This document shows positions 10,540-21,588 of a stretch of DNA of 64,000 nt, piece by piece. Made by a program: the position numbers and the translations under genes. Below the pieces are notes generated by a model that saw nothing but the letters and a program-made list of their open reading frames with translations, made no database searches and was not told the origin of the DNA. This stretch comes from Coenobita brevimanus (taxonomy: Eukaryota; Arthropoda; Malacostraca; Decapoda; Coenobitidae). How positions within the stretch are numbered: position 1 is the first letter of the stretch; every line of letters starts with the position of its first letter. The DNA is taken from assembly GCA_032717465.1 (NCBI GenBank), contig CM064713.1, positions 4,592,001 to 4,656,000 of the forward strand, written 5' to 3'.

Positions 10540-11228
10540 TCCCAGGGGGGCGGCACGGGGGAGGGGGAGAAAAAGGAGATAAGGGTGGGGAAAGTGGAGG
10601 GAGATGGAGAAGGGGTGGGGCAAGAGAAAACTGAGTACAGAGGTAGAAAAAGAGGAGGGCCAGAGGAAAAAAGGGTAAGCGGGGTAAACGTTGAAGGGAC
10701 ATGGGAAGGGGGAGGGAGAGGGGGAGAGGGAAAAGGGAAGAGGGTAGAGGGAAAGGGGAAGAAGGCAGAGGGGAAGGGAGAAGAAAAGGTGAAGAGGGTG
10801 GAGGGGAAGGCGGTAGAGGGAAAGAGGAAGGAGGGAGAGAGGAAGAAGGAAAGGTGACGAGGGTAGAGGGGAAGAGGGTAGAGGGAAAGAGGAAGGAGGG
10901 AGAGGGAATGGGGAACCGGAAAAGGCACCACCAGATGGGGGAGGAGGGGGTGGTACATTGGAACGGGCAGGAGATTAAGGAGGAGGGGAAGGGAAGGAGG
11001 GAGTGCGGGTAGGAATAGGGGGGTTGCATAGGAGAGACGAGGAGAGAGGGACAGGGGGTAGATGGTGAGGGAGAAGGGAGGAGAGAATCAGAAAGGAGAA
11101 AGGGCAAAGGAAGGTAAGGAGTAGAAGGGAGGGGGAAGTGGGAAAAGGGAGAGGGAAGAAAAGAAGGGAGAAGGGAGGAGGGCAGAGATGGAGAGAGGAG
11201 GGAGAAGGGGAGGGACGAGGGGATTTGG
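10540..11228 (+). repeat. Polypurine (GGA/GAA-rich) tract
   Basis: Almost all G and A on the + strand, with quasi-repeats of GGTAGAGGGAAAG(AGGAAGG). The 260-codon minus-strand frame here is a Pro/Ser/Leu/Phe composition artefact. Confidence 0.9.
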
Positions 11229-11234
11229 ATATGA

Positions 11235-11490
11235 TATGACACAAGAGGGCAGTATACTGGGGCTTTTACAGCGAAGGAGGTAAGAGTGGAGAGACTTAGC
11301 ACCATATCACGGTGTTTGGGGCGAGATTTGGCACCACAAGAGGGTGCTAGACATTTAGCACCATAAAAATGCAGTACTGGAGAAACTTAGCACAGCATAC
11401 GATGATAAAAATAGCACTACATGAGGGTGATAAAGCGGATATTAACACCATACTGTATATCTCATCACAGTGATAGTGGGGAATTAAGCA
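11235..11490 (+). repeat. Degenerate GCACCA minisatellite
   Basis: Imperfect repeats of a CTTAGCACCATA-type motif at irregular spacing (about 11297, 11333, 11358, 11385, 11424 and 11488), with GAGGGTG fillers. A decayed tandem array; nothing else recognised. Confidence 0.5.
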
Positions 11491-11765
11491 CCACGTGAGA
11501 GATTCTTTTAAAATTATAGGTACGTATGGATTGAAAGGTTAGAGAAAGTCAGTGAAATTTGGTTTGGTTAGGTTAAATTTGGTTTGGTAAGTTTACGTTA
11601 GATTTGACGAGGTTACGCTGGGACTTTATGGTTTTCTTCTAGGTTCGGTTAACTTTGATATATTTAGTCATGTAAATCACTTAGGAAGAGCTGTTAAGGT
11701 CTCAAGCCTTGATGGTATAGGCTGGTCCTTTCTGCTGGCTGGTTACAAACATACATACATACATA

Positions 11766-11836
<71 letters not shown>

Positions 11837-12024
11837 CTGAACTGCTTCCAGAGATTCAGTATACCCTCATTTTTTTACATCAGAGAAAACGATAAAAAAC
11901 GAAAAATAAAAACCTAAGACTTAACAAAGCCGGATTTTTCGACTGCCCGAAAACAGTGAGAATTATTTTTTTATCTAATTTTTTTCCCTATTTGTTTTTT
12001 AGTTACCAGAAGAAGAAAGGCTCG
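11491..12024. other. Unique sequence with (TA)n at 11764-11834
   Basis: Contains a patch of GGTTAGG/GGTTTGG-like repeats (11532-11600) and a perfect (TA)n run at about 11764-11834. No gene supported. Confidence 0.6.
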
Positions 12025-12160
12025 AAATATCGCTATGTATGTGCGTATGTATGTATGTATGAATGTGTAAATAGATGAATGAATGAATGTACATGTATGT
12101 ATGTATGTATGTGTCTGTATGAATGAATGAATGAATTAATGTATATATGTTTGTATATAT
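12025..12160 (+). repeat. (TGTA/TGAA)n tetranucleotide repeat
   Basis: Runs of GTAT and GAAT units, partly alternating. Confidence 0.85.
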
Positions 12161-12485
12161 CCACCTACCCATCCATCTATACATCTACATCCATCCATCC
12201 TTCCATCCATCTACATCCATCCATCCTTCCATCCATCCATCCATTCTTCCATCCATCTATCTATCTATCTATCCATCCATCCATCCATCTATCCAATTAT
12301 ATCCATCAAGTCATCCATCCATTCTTCCATCCATCTATCTATCTATCCATCCATCCATCCATCTATCCAATTATATCCATCAAGTCATCCATCCATTCTT
12401 CCATCCATCTATCTATCTATCCATCCATCCATCCATTCTTCCATCCATCTATCTATCTATCCATCCATCCATCCATCTACTTATC
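12157..12485 (+). repeat. (ATCC/ATCT)n array with a higher-order repeat
   Basis: Dominated by ATCC and ATCT tetramers. A 74-bp higher-order unit containing CAATTATATCCATCAAGTC recurs at about 12293 and 12367, and TTCCATCCATCTATCTATC recurs several times. The His-Pro-Ser-Ile frames are artefacts. Confidence 0.92.
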
Positions 12486-12800
12486 CCACAAACACACTCA
12501 AAAACCCTCTCCCCCTCACAAACACAGATAAAACAAGAATTAACACATCCAAACAAGCACCAAACACCGATAAAACAAGAATTAACACGCCCCAACAAGA
12601 AGCAACCACAACCTGACAACCTCTAACACAAATCTAACAAATTCCAACGACCCAACACCCACCCACAAGCGTCCTCCATCAAAAAATTAGTTGTGTGTGC
12701 CTAAAAGCATGTTTCAGAGGTGATGGAGTGGAGAAAGTTTGAAACAGATTGTGGAAGCAGTTGGGTGATGCTGACAGACGGGAGAGTTTGGATTCTGTTG

Positions 12801-12804
<4 letters not shown>
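12486..12804. other. Short 42-bp tandem repeat and unique sequence
   Basis: GATAAAACAAGAATTAACAC occurs at 12527 and 12569 (42-bp period, two units). The rest, up to the TG arrays, is unique. Confidence 0.6.
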
Positions 12805-12864
<60 letters not shown>

Positions 12865-12910
12865 CAGATAAAGATAGGATACACAGATAGCTAGACAGAG
12901 AGGCAGATGG

Positions 12911-12975
<65 letters not shown>

Positions 12976-13019
12976 CATAAAGATAGGATACACAGATATA
13001 TAGACAGAGAGGCAGATGG

Positions 13020-13088
<69 letters not shown>

Positions 13089-13134
13089 CAGATAAAGATA
13101 GGATACATAGATAGCTAGACAGAGAGGCAGATGG

Positions 13135-13173
<39 letters not shown>

Positions 13174-13284
13174 CAGATAAAGATAGGATACACAGATAGC
13201 TAGACAGAGAGGCAGATGGACTGTGTGTGTGTGTGTGACAGATAAAGATAGGATACATAGATAGCTAGACAGAGAGGCAGATGG

Positions 13285-13366
<82 letters not shown>
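12805..13366 (+). repeat. (TG)n arrays punctuated by a repeated 50-bp spacer
   Basis: Six (TG)n blocks of very different length (12806-12862, 12913-12973, 13022-13086, 13137-13171, 13222-13236 and 13287-13366) are separated by five near-identical spacers (12863-12912, 12974-13021, 13087-13136, 13172-13221 and 13237-13286). Each spacer carries GATAAAGATAGGATACA and AGACAGAGAGGCAGATGGAC. Spacers differ by a single substitution or a 2-bp deletion while the TG blocks vary from about 15 to 80 bp. Confidence 0.96.
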
Positions 13367-13495
13367 GCTGTCTACCACAAGGGGACGCCGGATCCCTACA
13401 CGATGAATACACAGCACTGTACCTATAGAATGGCCCCACAGAAGCAGCTGCTTACCTGTGGTCAACGGGTCTGCTCGGATAGAGAGGATATAAGC
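13367..13495 (-). repeat. Dispersed SINE-like repeat, copy 1
   Basis: Shares GCGCTGTCTA, a GGGTTCCTACACG-like block and ACAGAAGCAGCTG...TACCTG...CTGCTCGG with 37680-37800. On the minus strand the end reads as a tRNA A-box-like CCGAGCAG, but I see no convincing B box. It could be the end of a SINE or a short DNA element; only the two-copy similarity is certain. Confidence 0.6.
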
Positions 13496-13620
13496 AACAT
13501 CACCACCATCATCATATCATCATCATCATCACCAACACCACCACCACCATTCACCACCACCAGCAACAACATCAATAACGAGAACAACAACAGCAACAAC
13601 AACAATACAAGGGAAGGCTC
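13496..13620 (+). repeat. Compound (CAT)n (CAC)n (CAA)n repeat
   Basis: Three trinucleotide runs in succession, immediately after the dispersed repeat. Confidence 0.9.
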
Positions 13621-13659
13621 GGGGTAACATGCAAAACAAATCACTATGAAAGTGGTGTT

Positions 13660-13955
13660 ACGGAATCTAACCGAGGCAAGGCAAGGAAAGGTAATGAGAC
13701 GACGCGAGATGAGGACGAAAAGAAAAAAAAAAAGAAAAAAGAAAAAAGCGGCAAGAGCAGAGATAAGGCGAGGAAATACGATATGAAGCGAGGAGGTGAA
13801 CGAGGAGCGTGGATATGAGATGAGGGGAAATGCGAGAGATTACGAGAGGAAGGAAGAGGAAATGAGAGGAAGGAGGAGGAGGAGGAGGAGGAGGAGGAGG
13901 AGGAGGAGGAGGAGAAGGAGGAGGAGGAGAAGGAGGACTAGTAGTAGTAGTAGTG
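13660..13955 (+). repeat. Purine tract with (GGA)n and (AGT)n
   Basis: A purine-rich lead passes into a near-perfect (GGA)n run (13867-13937) and a short (AGT)n run (13937-13954). The Arg-rich frame is an artefact. Confidence 0.92.
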
Positions 13956-14349
13956 TAATTAACACTTACTGTGCATAATCAATATTTATATACCGATACT
14001 GTCTACTTTGAGGGTAGGTAATGCTTTTGGTCACGTCTGTCTGCCTGCCTATCTGTTCGCGTGTGTTGGTCTGTTATTTTATTATTATTATTTTTTTTTT
14101 TAAACATCACGTGGTTCATCGCTCCATTCATATATTTTCACCTCTGATATGAATTTACCTGCCAATGAACTGCATAAACCCACACCAGTATTAATTCCTA
14201 TTAACCTTCAGTGTTCGCCAGCATTGCGGTAAAAATCAATAAGCTAAGAAAACACAACATATTCAATTATACTCTTCTGGCTCTAATCTGGTGTTCACCT
14301 GCCATGTCTCTACCTCCAATGTTCCGATACAACAACAGATTAACGCTGG
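13956..14349. other. Unique sequence
   Basis: AT-rich, no repeats or gene recognised apart from a short poly-T at about 14092-14101. Confidence 0.5.

Positions 14350-14414
<65 letters not shown>
14350..14414 (+). repeat. (AC)n microsatellite
   Basis: Perfect run of about 32 AC units abutting the 5' end of a SINE. Confidence 0.97.
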
Positions 14415-14416
<2 letters not shown>

Positions 14417-14728
14417 AATCGGTAGAGAGTTGGCCTGCAGTCCTAACGGACCCGGGTTCAAATCCCGCTGGGGCAGGGAACAGTTTAAGGATTTGAATTT
14501 CATAAAATCAGACTTTACTGATCTACCAGAAGACCTGACATGTCGTAAAAATACCCCCGCTAATACCAATACACCAGTCCTGTATGAGACAGCCCTAGCA
14601 TGTATTCAATATGGACGGTGGGTGTTAGCGCCGAAAGTGGTGACATGTAGAGGTGTGCGGTACGTAGGAGGACTACTGGGCCTTGAAAGCAGGCTGTAAA
14701 GCCTATGCCCAGAGCCGGTCACATAAAA
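14414..14728 (+). mobile_element. tRNA-derived SINE, copy 1
   Basis: The head keeps RNA polymerase III promoter elements: an A box (TCAATCGGTAGAG, about 14416-14428) and a B box (GGTTCAAATCC, 14455-14465). These sit in a tRNA-like 5' region of the class with GGTAGAG. A 250-bp tRNA-unrelated body follows, ending CACATAAAA next to an (AC)n run. The body matches 44263-44590 on the opposite strand along its whole length with roughly 90 percent identity by eye. The first bases of the tRNA head are replaced by the (AC)n array. A tRNA gene is excluded because the acceptor stem and anticodon arm cannot be completed. Confidence 0.9.
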
Positions 14729-15030
14729 CACACACACACACACACACACACCCTACTCCACCCCACCTCACACCACACCCTATCACAAACCACCACTCAA
14801 TCCCAAACCATGTTTCACCACCTCCTCCGGCCTTTCTCCTTCCTCTCATCGTCTTCTCTCCGCCCTCATCTCCACTTTTTATCTGTTCTCTTACTCCTCC
14901 AACCTCCTCTCTTTCCGTCTACTCCTCTCCTCCGCTCGTCCACTTTGCTCTCTCCTCCAATCGCTCTCCTCTCCTTCCCCCTCCCTCCTCCCTCTTCCCC
15001 ACTGTTGCCCTTCACCTTCCTCAACACAGC
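14727..15030 (+). repeat. (AC)n and polypyrimidine tract
   Basis: (CA)n at 14727-14750, then C/T-rich sequence to about 15030. Open frames here are compositional. Confidence 0.85.
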
Positions 15031-15295
15031 AGTAATGTAGACGGCCATAATGTCCCCCAAATACGTTAAAAAAATGCTGAACTTGTCACAATGGGCATTA
15101 CCTGATCGTGGCAGAGGCGCTGGAATGTCATTGGAAAGCTTATCAATGCATCAATGTTGGTAGGAATAATATTGGGATGGTTCAGTGTATTGGTAGTCTA
15201 TGTAGAGTTGTTTTACTGGGTGTGGTGTGGTGTGGTGTGGTGTGGTGGTGAAGTAGAATATATATAATTGAAACTTACTGGAAATATGTTATCAT

Positions 15296-15298
<3 letters not shown>
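15031..15298. other. Unique sequence with (TGTGG)n at 15221-15250
   Basis: About six TGTGG pentamers in otherwise unique sequence. Confidence 0.7.

Positions 15299-15352
<54 letters not shown>
15299..15352 (+). repeat. (GA)n microsatellite
   Basis: Perfect run of about 27 units. Confidence 0.97.
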
Positions 15353-15357
<5 letters not shown>

Positions 15358-15773
15358 GATGCTAATTTGGAACTTCATCATTACTTAATAAATGAAAAAT
15401 ATATATACCTAAGTCGCTTTACGACCAAGCCCTGATTTTATTTTTACTAAGGAAGATGATGAAGGCAGAGTGAAGGATGATTACAGGACACACAGGTATG
15501 AGGGATGTTTGGCCAGGTGGATTCTCTCAAGGGAGGCGGAAGATTATCCAAAAGGGTGCATATTAAAGAGGCTCTAGGCACGAAGAAGAGAGGGAGAGAG
15601 GAAGAGAGGGCGAGAGGAGAGACGAATGAGAGGAGTTCTTGGAGACACCTCTGAATTATACCACCACTACCGGTACACATAATGGCAAACCTGCTACACC
15701 TGTACTGTACTATTCTCAAAGTGTCCCACCATACATGCCCTCCCACTACACCCACCCTACCCTCTACCTACCC

Positions 15774-15775
<2 letters not shown>
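15353..15775. other. Unique sequence
   Basis: No repeat or gene recognised, apart from a GA-rich patch at 15585-15630. Confidence 0.45.

Positions 15776-15822
<47 letters not shown>
15776..15822 (+). repeat. (CA)n microsatellite
   Basis: Perfect run of about 23 units. Confidence 0.97.
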
Positions 15823-15823
<1 letters not shown>

Positions 15824-16318
15824 CCAGCTTCTACAACAAACAAACCTATTCCCATCGCCAAGCTACAATCCACAAGTCACATTTAACAGGGTGTGCTCGT
15901 CCTACCCTGCCATATCACCCACCATCATCTAAGCCCATCCCACCCACTCCTTTCCGCAATCCAACCTATTTCATACTCAACCTTTAACCTGTACCTTCCC
16001 AGCCTACATACCACGCCCATTTTCACAGAGCATACTTTCCCCCGGTATATCCAACCATCCACACAAATAAAAGTCCATCCAACCCACTTCTTTCCATCCA
16101 CTCTTCCCATTTTTTTTTTCTTTTGCTCCTCCTCCTTTAACTTCCACCACACCAGTCCACCTACAACTCACATCTTCACACCCTATACTTGCCCCACCAT
16201 GTCCCACCTCCCACCCAAATTTACGCCTGTCCCACCCACTCTCTTCAGGTGTGGTGATTATCATAACCAATTACTTCCCTGACCACCAACTGATCTACTC
16301 TGACTTTCCTCGTTGTTG
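15823..16318 (+). repeat. CCCACC/CCATCC-rich low-complexity sequence
   Basis: C-rich, G-poor strand with recurrent CCCACC and CCATC words and no fixed period. Open frames are compositional. Confidence 0.7.
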
Positions 16319-16319
16319 T

Positions 16320-16560
16320 CCATCATCCCTCACCATCCCACCACCATCCCAGCACTCCCACCACCCATCACCATCCCACCACCCATCACCATCCCACCAT
16401 TCCACCAGCCAACACCATCCCACCATCCATCACCATCTCACCACTCCCACCAACCACCACCATCCCACCACTCCCACCACCCATCACCATCTCACCACTC
16501 CCACCACCCATCACCATCCCGCCACCATCACCATCCCGCCACTCCCATCATCCCATTAAC
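16320..16560 (+). repeat. CCACCCATCACCATC minisatellite
   Basis: Tandem, slightly variable units made from CCACC, CATCACCAT and CCCACCACTCC words. Confidence 0.92.
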
Positions 16561-16639
16561 ATATGCATTACAGGTTATAATAATCTGACGCTGACTATAT
16601 ATCAAAATGGTGCTCTTCGTAACCCTATACTTCAGTAGA

Positions 16640-16875
16640 GTAGATCCATCCATCTATCCATTCATCCATCTATTCATCCACTCACCCATTTATCCAATCA
16701 TCTATCTATCTATCCATCCACCCATCTATTCATTCGTCCATCCATCTATCCACCCATCTATTCGTCCATCCATCTATCCGTCCACTCATCTATCCATCCA
16801 TCCATCTATCCATTAATCCATCAATCCATCCATCTCTCCATCCATCCACATAGCCATCCATCCATCTATCTAAGC
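16640..16875 (+). repeat. (ATCC/ATCT)n tetranucleotide array
   Basis: Runs of CCAT and TCTAT tetramers similar in style to 12157-12485. Confidence 0.92.
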
Positions 16876-17463
16876 ATCATTTAATCCTTTATTCCCTATT
16901 CAGGAGCGTGGAGGTCTGGGAAGAGGTAGTCAGTCCAATCACCTAGGGCGAGAGTGAACAGTCCCTCGCCTGTGAGTAGCATTATGTGTGAAATATACTC
17001 CAACTATCAATCTGAGGCACCTGAACCCACTAAGCTGCCCTACGCCCATTTAGCGGTTATATAGCTACCATTTAACGTAATATATGGCTGCATGGAGGAC
17101 GGGGACCTAATTGCCTTGTAACTTAGTGTACAATTACATTTAGGTGGCACGAGATCGAGCATGAATGGCGAGCGAACCGGCCTAGCACAGAAATAAAACA
17201 AACAGACCAACGAAGTGATTTATTTTGCGAATACCATTAAACAAAATAAATGAACTGGGTATTAAAAACGCGAACAAATCCACCAACAGAATCAATATAG
17301 GTAATTTAACGCCAAAAATAAAATCCATCAAATCAACCATAGCCACTGAACGAAATAAATAAACTCAGCTAAAAACGCCAATAATTAAAAAAAAACACAA
17401 AACAATATGAATAAAACTCTACCAGCATCAAAAACAAATGACATAACTCACAGAAAATCACCG

Positions 17464-17465
<2 letters not shown>
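16876..17465. other. Unique sequence
   Basis: Balanced then AT-rich sequence with no open frame of note, no repeat and no RNA gene recognised. Confidence 0.5.
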
Positions 17466-17494
<29 letters not shown>

Positions 17495-17690
17495 ATTAGA
17501 ATCCAACACCTTATATCATCCACCGCAAAGAATCCAACACCCTATTCGAAACTCCAAAAAGAATCCAACACCCTACAGAGCACCAAATAGAATCCAAAGA
17601 GAATCCAACACTGTATACCCTCCAAGCAAGCAGAATCCAACACTACTCTGCTCGCCAATCTGAATCCAAAATCTCATTCAGGCGGCCAAT
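17466..17690 (+). repeat. (GA)n followed by a 31-bp GAATCCAACACC minisatellite
   Basis: (GA)n at 17466-17494. GAATCCAACAC or a close variant then recurs at 17499, 17530, 17561, 17590, 17601, 17633 and 17662, mostly 29-32 bp apart. The 13-bp motif is conserved while the roughly 18-bp spacers diverge. The period matches the left-edge satellite but the sequences are unrelated. Confidence 0.88.
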
Positions 17691-17699
17691 CAGAAAGGG

Positions 17700-17810
17700 T
17701 GAGAGTGTGGGGGGTGAGGGAGAGGGTGGGGGGAAGGGTGAGGGTGGGGGTGAGGGAGAGGGTAGGGGGGTGAGGGAGAGGGTGGGGGTGATGGGTGACG
17801 AAATGAAGTT
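17700..17810 (+). repeat. GGGAGAGGGTGGGGGTGA minisatellite
   Basis: G-rich units with no C on the + strand. Confidence 0.85.
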
Positions 17811-17855
17811 TGTGAATGAGTTACGTGGGGTTTGTGCCGCTACTTTTGATGGGTG

Positions 17856-17948
<93 letters not shown>

Positions 17949-17950
17949 CG
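17856..17950 (+). repeat. (TG)n passing into (CG)n
   Basis: About 42 TG units run directly into five CG units, a continuous alternating purine-pyrimidine run of roughly 95 bp. Confidence 0.97.
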
Positions 17951-18400
17951 AGGGGGGGGTATGATCGAGGTGATGGCGTGGGAGCGTGTAGGTGGAGCTA
18001 TGTGTATGTGTGTGACAGGGTGTATGAAGGTGTGGATGGGTGTAGGTGGGGGGAGGGTGTATGTGGTGGTGTGGGTGGATTTAAATGTTCAGTCGTGGGT
18101 GTTCGTGGGCGTGGGTGTAGATGGTGGAAGGTGTGGGCTTGGGTGGATACGGTTATAGGTATGGATGTGGGTGTGGATGTGGATGTATGTAGGGGTGTGG
18201 GTGTGGGTGTGTGTGCAGGTGTGGATGTACAGTAGGCATGTGTGTTGGTGTGCGTGTAAGAATGAGCGTGGATGTGGGTGTAGGTATGGGTGTGTCTGTG
18301 TGGGTATAGGTATTAGGTGTGAGTGCAAGTGTTGGTGGGTGTAATGTGGGTGTGGGTGTAGGTATTGGTGGGTGTAGCGTGGACCGGATGATGCTGGGTT
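17951..18400 (+). repeat. Degenerate GTGTGGGTGTAGG minisatellite
   Basis: Irregular GTGGGTGT/GTAGGTAT words decaying away from the (TG)n array. Confidence 0.85.
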
Positions 18401-18439
18401 ATAATAATCACCACAAACTCACTATACCTCACCACTCCA

Positions 18440-18530
18440 TTCTCAGGGAGGGGTGATGCTAAGTGGTAAGGTGTTCAACGGCTATCTGAAAGAACGTGAG
18501 ATCAAGCCTCAGATTAGAAGTTTAAATTAC
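18440..18530 (+). mobile_element. Possible decayed tRNA-like SINE head
   Basis: An A-box-like GATGCTAAGTGGTAAG is followed about 40 bp later by a B-box-like GAGATCAAGCC. Each has mismatches to the pol III consensus and no second copy is seen here, so this is tentative. Confidence 0.25.
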
Positions 18531-18589
18531 ACTGAAAAACTTTAACATGTCTTCTACAATACGACCAGATAAGTGATATCATAAACATA

Positions 18590-18683
18590 CATACCAAAAA
18601 TACATACATACATAGAATACATACATAGATACGTACATAATATACTCAGTCGCTGGTAACAGTACACTAAGAGCCAATCCCTG

Positions 18684-18756
<73 letters not shown>

Positions 18757-18789
18757 CAGGGAACAAGAACAACGAAAAACCAACACCAG

Positions 18790-18845
<56 letters not shown>

Positions 18846-18934
18846 CAAATAAACCAGCTGGAGATACAATGGCGGGATTGTGTGGAGACTGAGAACCAAT
18901 CAGACCACAGGACCAAAACAGCCTGCAGCCAACC

Positions 18935-18987
<53 letters not shown>

Positions 18988-19141
18988 TAATTCAGTGACA
19001 AATAAGCATAAAAACTAACGTGAAAAAAAAAAAAAGTGGTGTGTAGCGTCTTCAAGAAATTCAGAAACACACACATAAACACAGTAATAAACATAGTAAT
19101 AACCTGGCTTTCACACGGCAAACATCAGTCACACAAGCTAT

Positions 19142-19177
<36 letters not shown>

Positions 19178-19265
19178 CCATCTACACAGTCGCGCACAAA
19201 CACGCCTACACACTGCTACATACAATCACCCACACGCACCTACGCGCACATCCACAAGTATCCAC

Positions 19266-19331
<66 letters not shown>

Positions 19332-19340
19332 CCACAATCC
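18590..19340 (+). repeat. Cluster of (AC)n and (GA)n microsatellites
   Basis: (AC)n at about 18684-18754, 18791-18841, 19144-19176 and 19268-19330, and (GA)n at 18937-18985, separated by 30-150 bp of unique sequence. Nothing else recognised between them. Confidence 0.93.
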
Positions 19341-19379
19341 GCCAGGAATCACCAACTCTGTTTTATGAGAATTGCCAGG

Positions 19380-20943
19380 GTGACATTTTGTGAGGGTGAG
19401 AGGACGTGGGAGGGAGGAAGAGAGGAAAGAAGAGGAAGAGGAGGGAGAAGGGGAAGAGGAGGAAGACGAGGAGGGAGGAGGACAAGGAGGAAGAAATGGA
19501 AGAAAGGAAAGAAGGAGGAGGTGAGGAGGGGAAAGAAGGGGGAAGTGAGGAGGGGAAAGAAGGGGGAGATGAGGAGGGAGGCGTGAGGGGAAGAAGAGGA
19601 GAGAGGGGAGGGGAGGAAAAGGGAGAAGAGAGAGAGGAGGAAAAAAGGAAGACGAGGGGGGAGGAGGAAGAAGAAGGAGGGAATGAGAGGAAAGAGGAGG
19701 AAGAGGTGGGAGGGAAGAGAGAAAGGAAGAGGGGAAGGAGGGAGGGGGGAGGAAGAAAAGGGAAGAGCTGGAGGAAAAAGAGAATGAGAAGAACAGGGAA
19801 GGGAAGAGAAGAGAAGGGAAAGAAAGGGATAAGAGGAAAGAAGAGGACGAGGAAGAGGATGGTGGAGGGGGATGAGAAGGGGAGAACTGGTTGAAGAGTA
19901 AGTGGAAGAGAAGGGAAGGAAATGGGAGAGAGGAGAAGCGGAGAGGAATGGAACGGACGAGAAGGGAAGAGGGAGGAAGGGAAGAGAAGGGGAAGGGGAC
20001 GAAGAGAGGAGGAAGGGAAGAGAAGGGGAAGGGGACGAACAGAGGAGGAAGGGAAGAGATGGGGAAGGGGACGAAGAGAGGAGGAAGGGGAAGATTGGAA
20101 GAGAAGGGGAGGAAAGGAAGAGAAGGGGAAAGAAGGGAGAGAGGAGAGGAGGTGGGAAGAGACGGGAAGACAAGAGGAGGGAGAAGAAAGGGAAGAAGAG
20201 AAGAGTAGCAACAGGACAAAGAGGAGGGGGAGGAAAAAAGAAATAAAAGAAGAAAACTGAAATGAGAAGAGAGGAGGAGGGGAAGGAAGAGAAGAGGAGA
20301 AATTGAAGAGCAAAGAGAAGAAAGAAGAACGGACGATACTCTGAGGGTGAGAACGTAGGAGGAGGGGAAGAGAGGAAAGAAGAGAAGGGAAGAGGAGAGG
20401 AAAGAGAGGGAATACAGAGAAGAAAATGATAGAAGGAAAAGCAGAGGATATTAGGGAAAGAAACTGAGGAGGAAAAAATGAGAAGAGAAAGAAAAGGAGA
20501 AGGAAGAGATGGAAGGGAATCAAATAGGAAGAGAAAATGAGGAGTAAAGGAAACGAAACAGGAGAGAGAGAAGACGAAAATGGAAGGAAGAATGGAGGAA
20601 GAGAAGAAGGAGAGAGAAGGAACAGAAGGAAGAGAGGATACGGACCGGAGGAGAAGGAAGAGAGAGAGAAGGAGATATAAGGAAGAGAAAAAGGAAAAAG
20701 AGAGAGGGAGAAAGAGAGAAAACGATAAGGAAGAAATATAAGGAAAACTCAGGCAACAACAGACCTAATGGTGCTTACGATGCTGTCTGAAGAGGAAGAG
20801 GAAGAGGAGAGGAGATGAGGCGGAAGAGGAATGAAGAGGAGGAGAAGAGAGAGAGAAAAGAAGAGAAGAGGAGACAGGCAGAAACATAGGAAGAGAGGAG
20901 GAACACTGGAGGAAAGGGGAAATGGAGAGAAAGAGGGAAATGA

Positions 20944-20986
<43 letters not shown>

Positions 20987-21120
20987 TTGGGGAGGGAAAC
21001 AGCGAAAGAAAAAATATACAGAAAAATAAAAATAAAATCAAGAGAAAGAAAATTAAAGGAATCGGAAAAGAGAAAGAAAGGAAAATGAAAAGAGAAAAGA
21101 AAAACAATGGTATAGGATGA

Positions 21121-21175
<55 letters not shown>

Positions 21176-21306
21176 TGTGTGTGCTATAATCTATCGGAAA
21201 TTATAGTAACTGGAAAAACACTATAGTCTGTCTGTCTCTCTCAAGGGGCTATCCTTGCCTGAAATGAGAAACTTGAGAGGCTTCCCTAAAGATGATTATA
21301 TTGAAG

Positions 21307-21338
<32 letters not shown>

Positions 21339-21552
21339 GCAATGCATTCACAGTATTCTCTAATAAACAGCCTCAAATGGACTAGTAGGTCTGTTGCTTT
21401 ATTTCCTTCGTACTCTCTCTCTCTCTCTCCAGCATATGTGAGAGGAAGAAATGATGGGAAAAAAAGAGGAAGAGATTAAAGCAGAAAAAAAAAAAAAAGA
21501 GAGAGAGGAGGATATCTGAAGTGAAATAAGAGGAAGGAAGAAGGGCATGAAG

Positions 21553-21588
<36 letters not shown>

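Noticed and set aside
11532..11600. Interstitial arthropod telomere (TTAGG)n
   Set aside because: Only one or two exact TTAGG words occur; the rest is GGTTTGG/GGTTAAA, so no telomeric array is supported.
12863..13286. CRISPR-like alternation of constant and variable segments
   Set aside because: The variable segments are all (TG)n and the context is eukaryotic; this is an interrupted microsatellite.
14414..14490. Functional tRNA gene
   Set aside because: A and B boxes are present, but the acceptor stem is missing and the sequence continues into a shared 250-bp body found also at 44.3 kb, so it is a SINE.
17499..17680. CRISPR-like 13-bp boxes with diverging spacers
   Set aside because: Boxes are too short and degenerate and there are no cas genes; the genome is eukaryotic.
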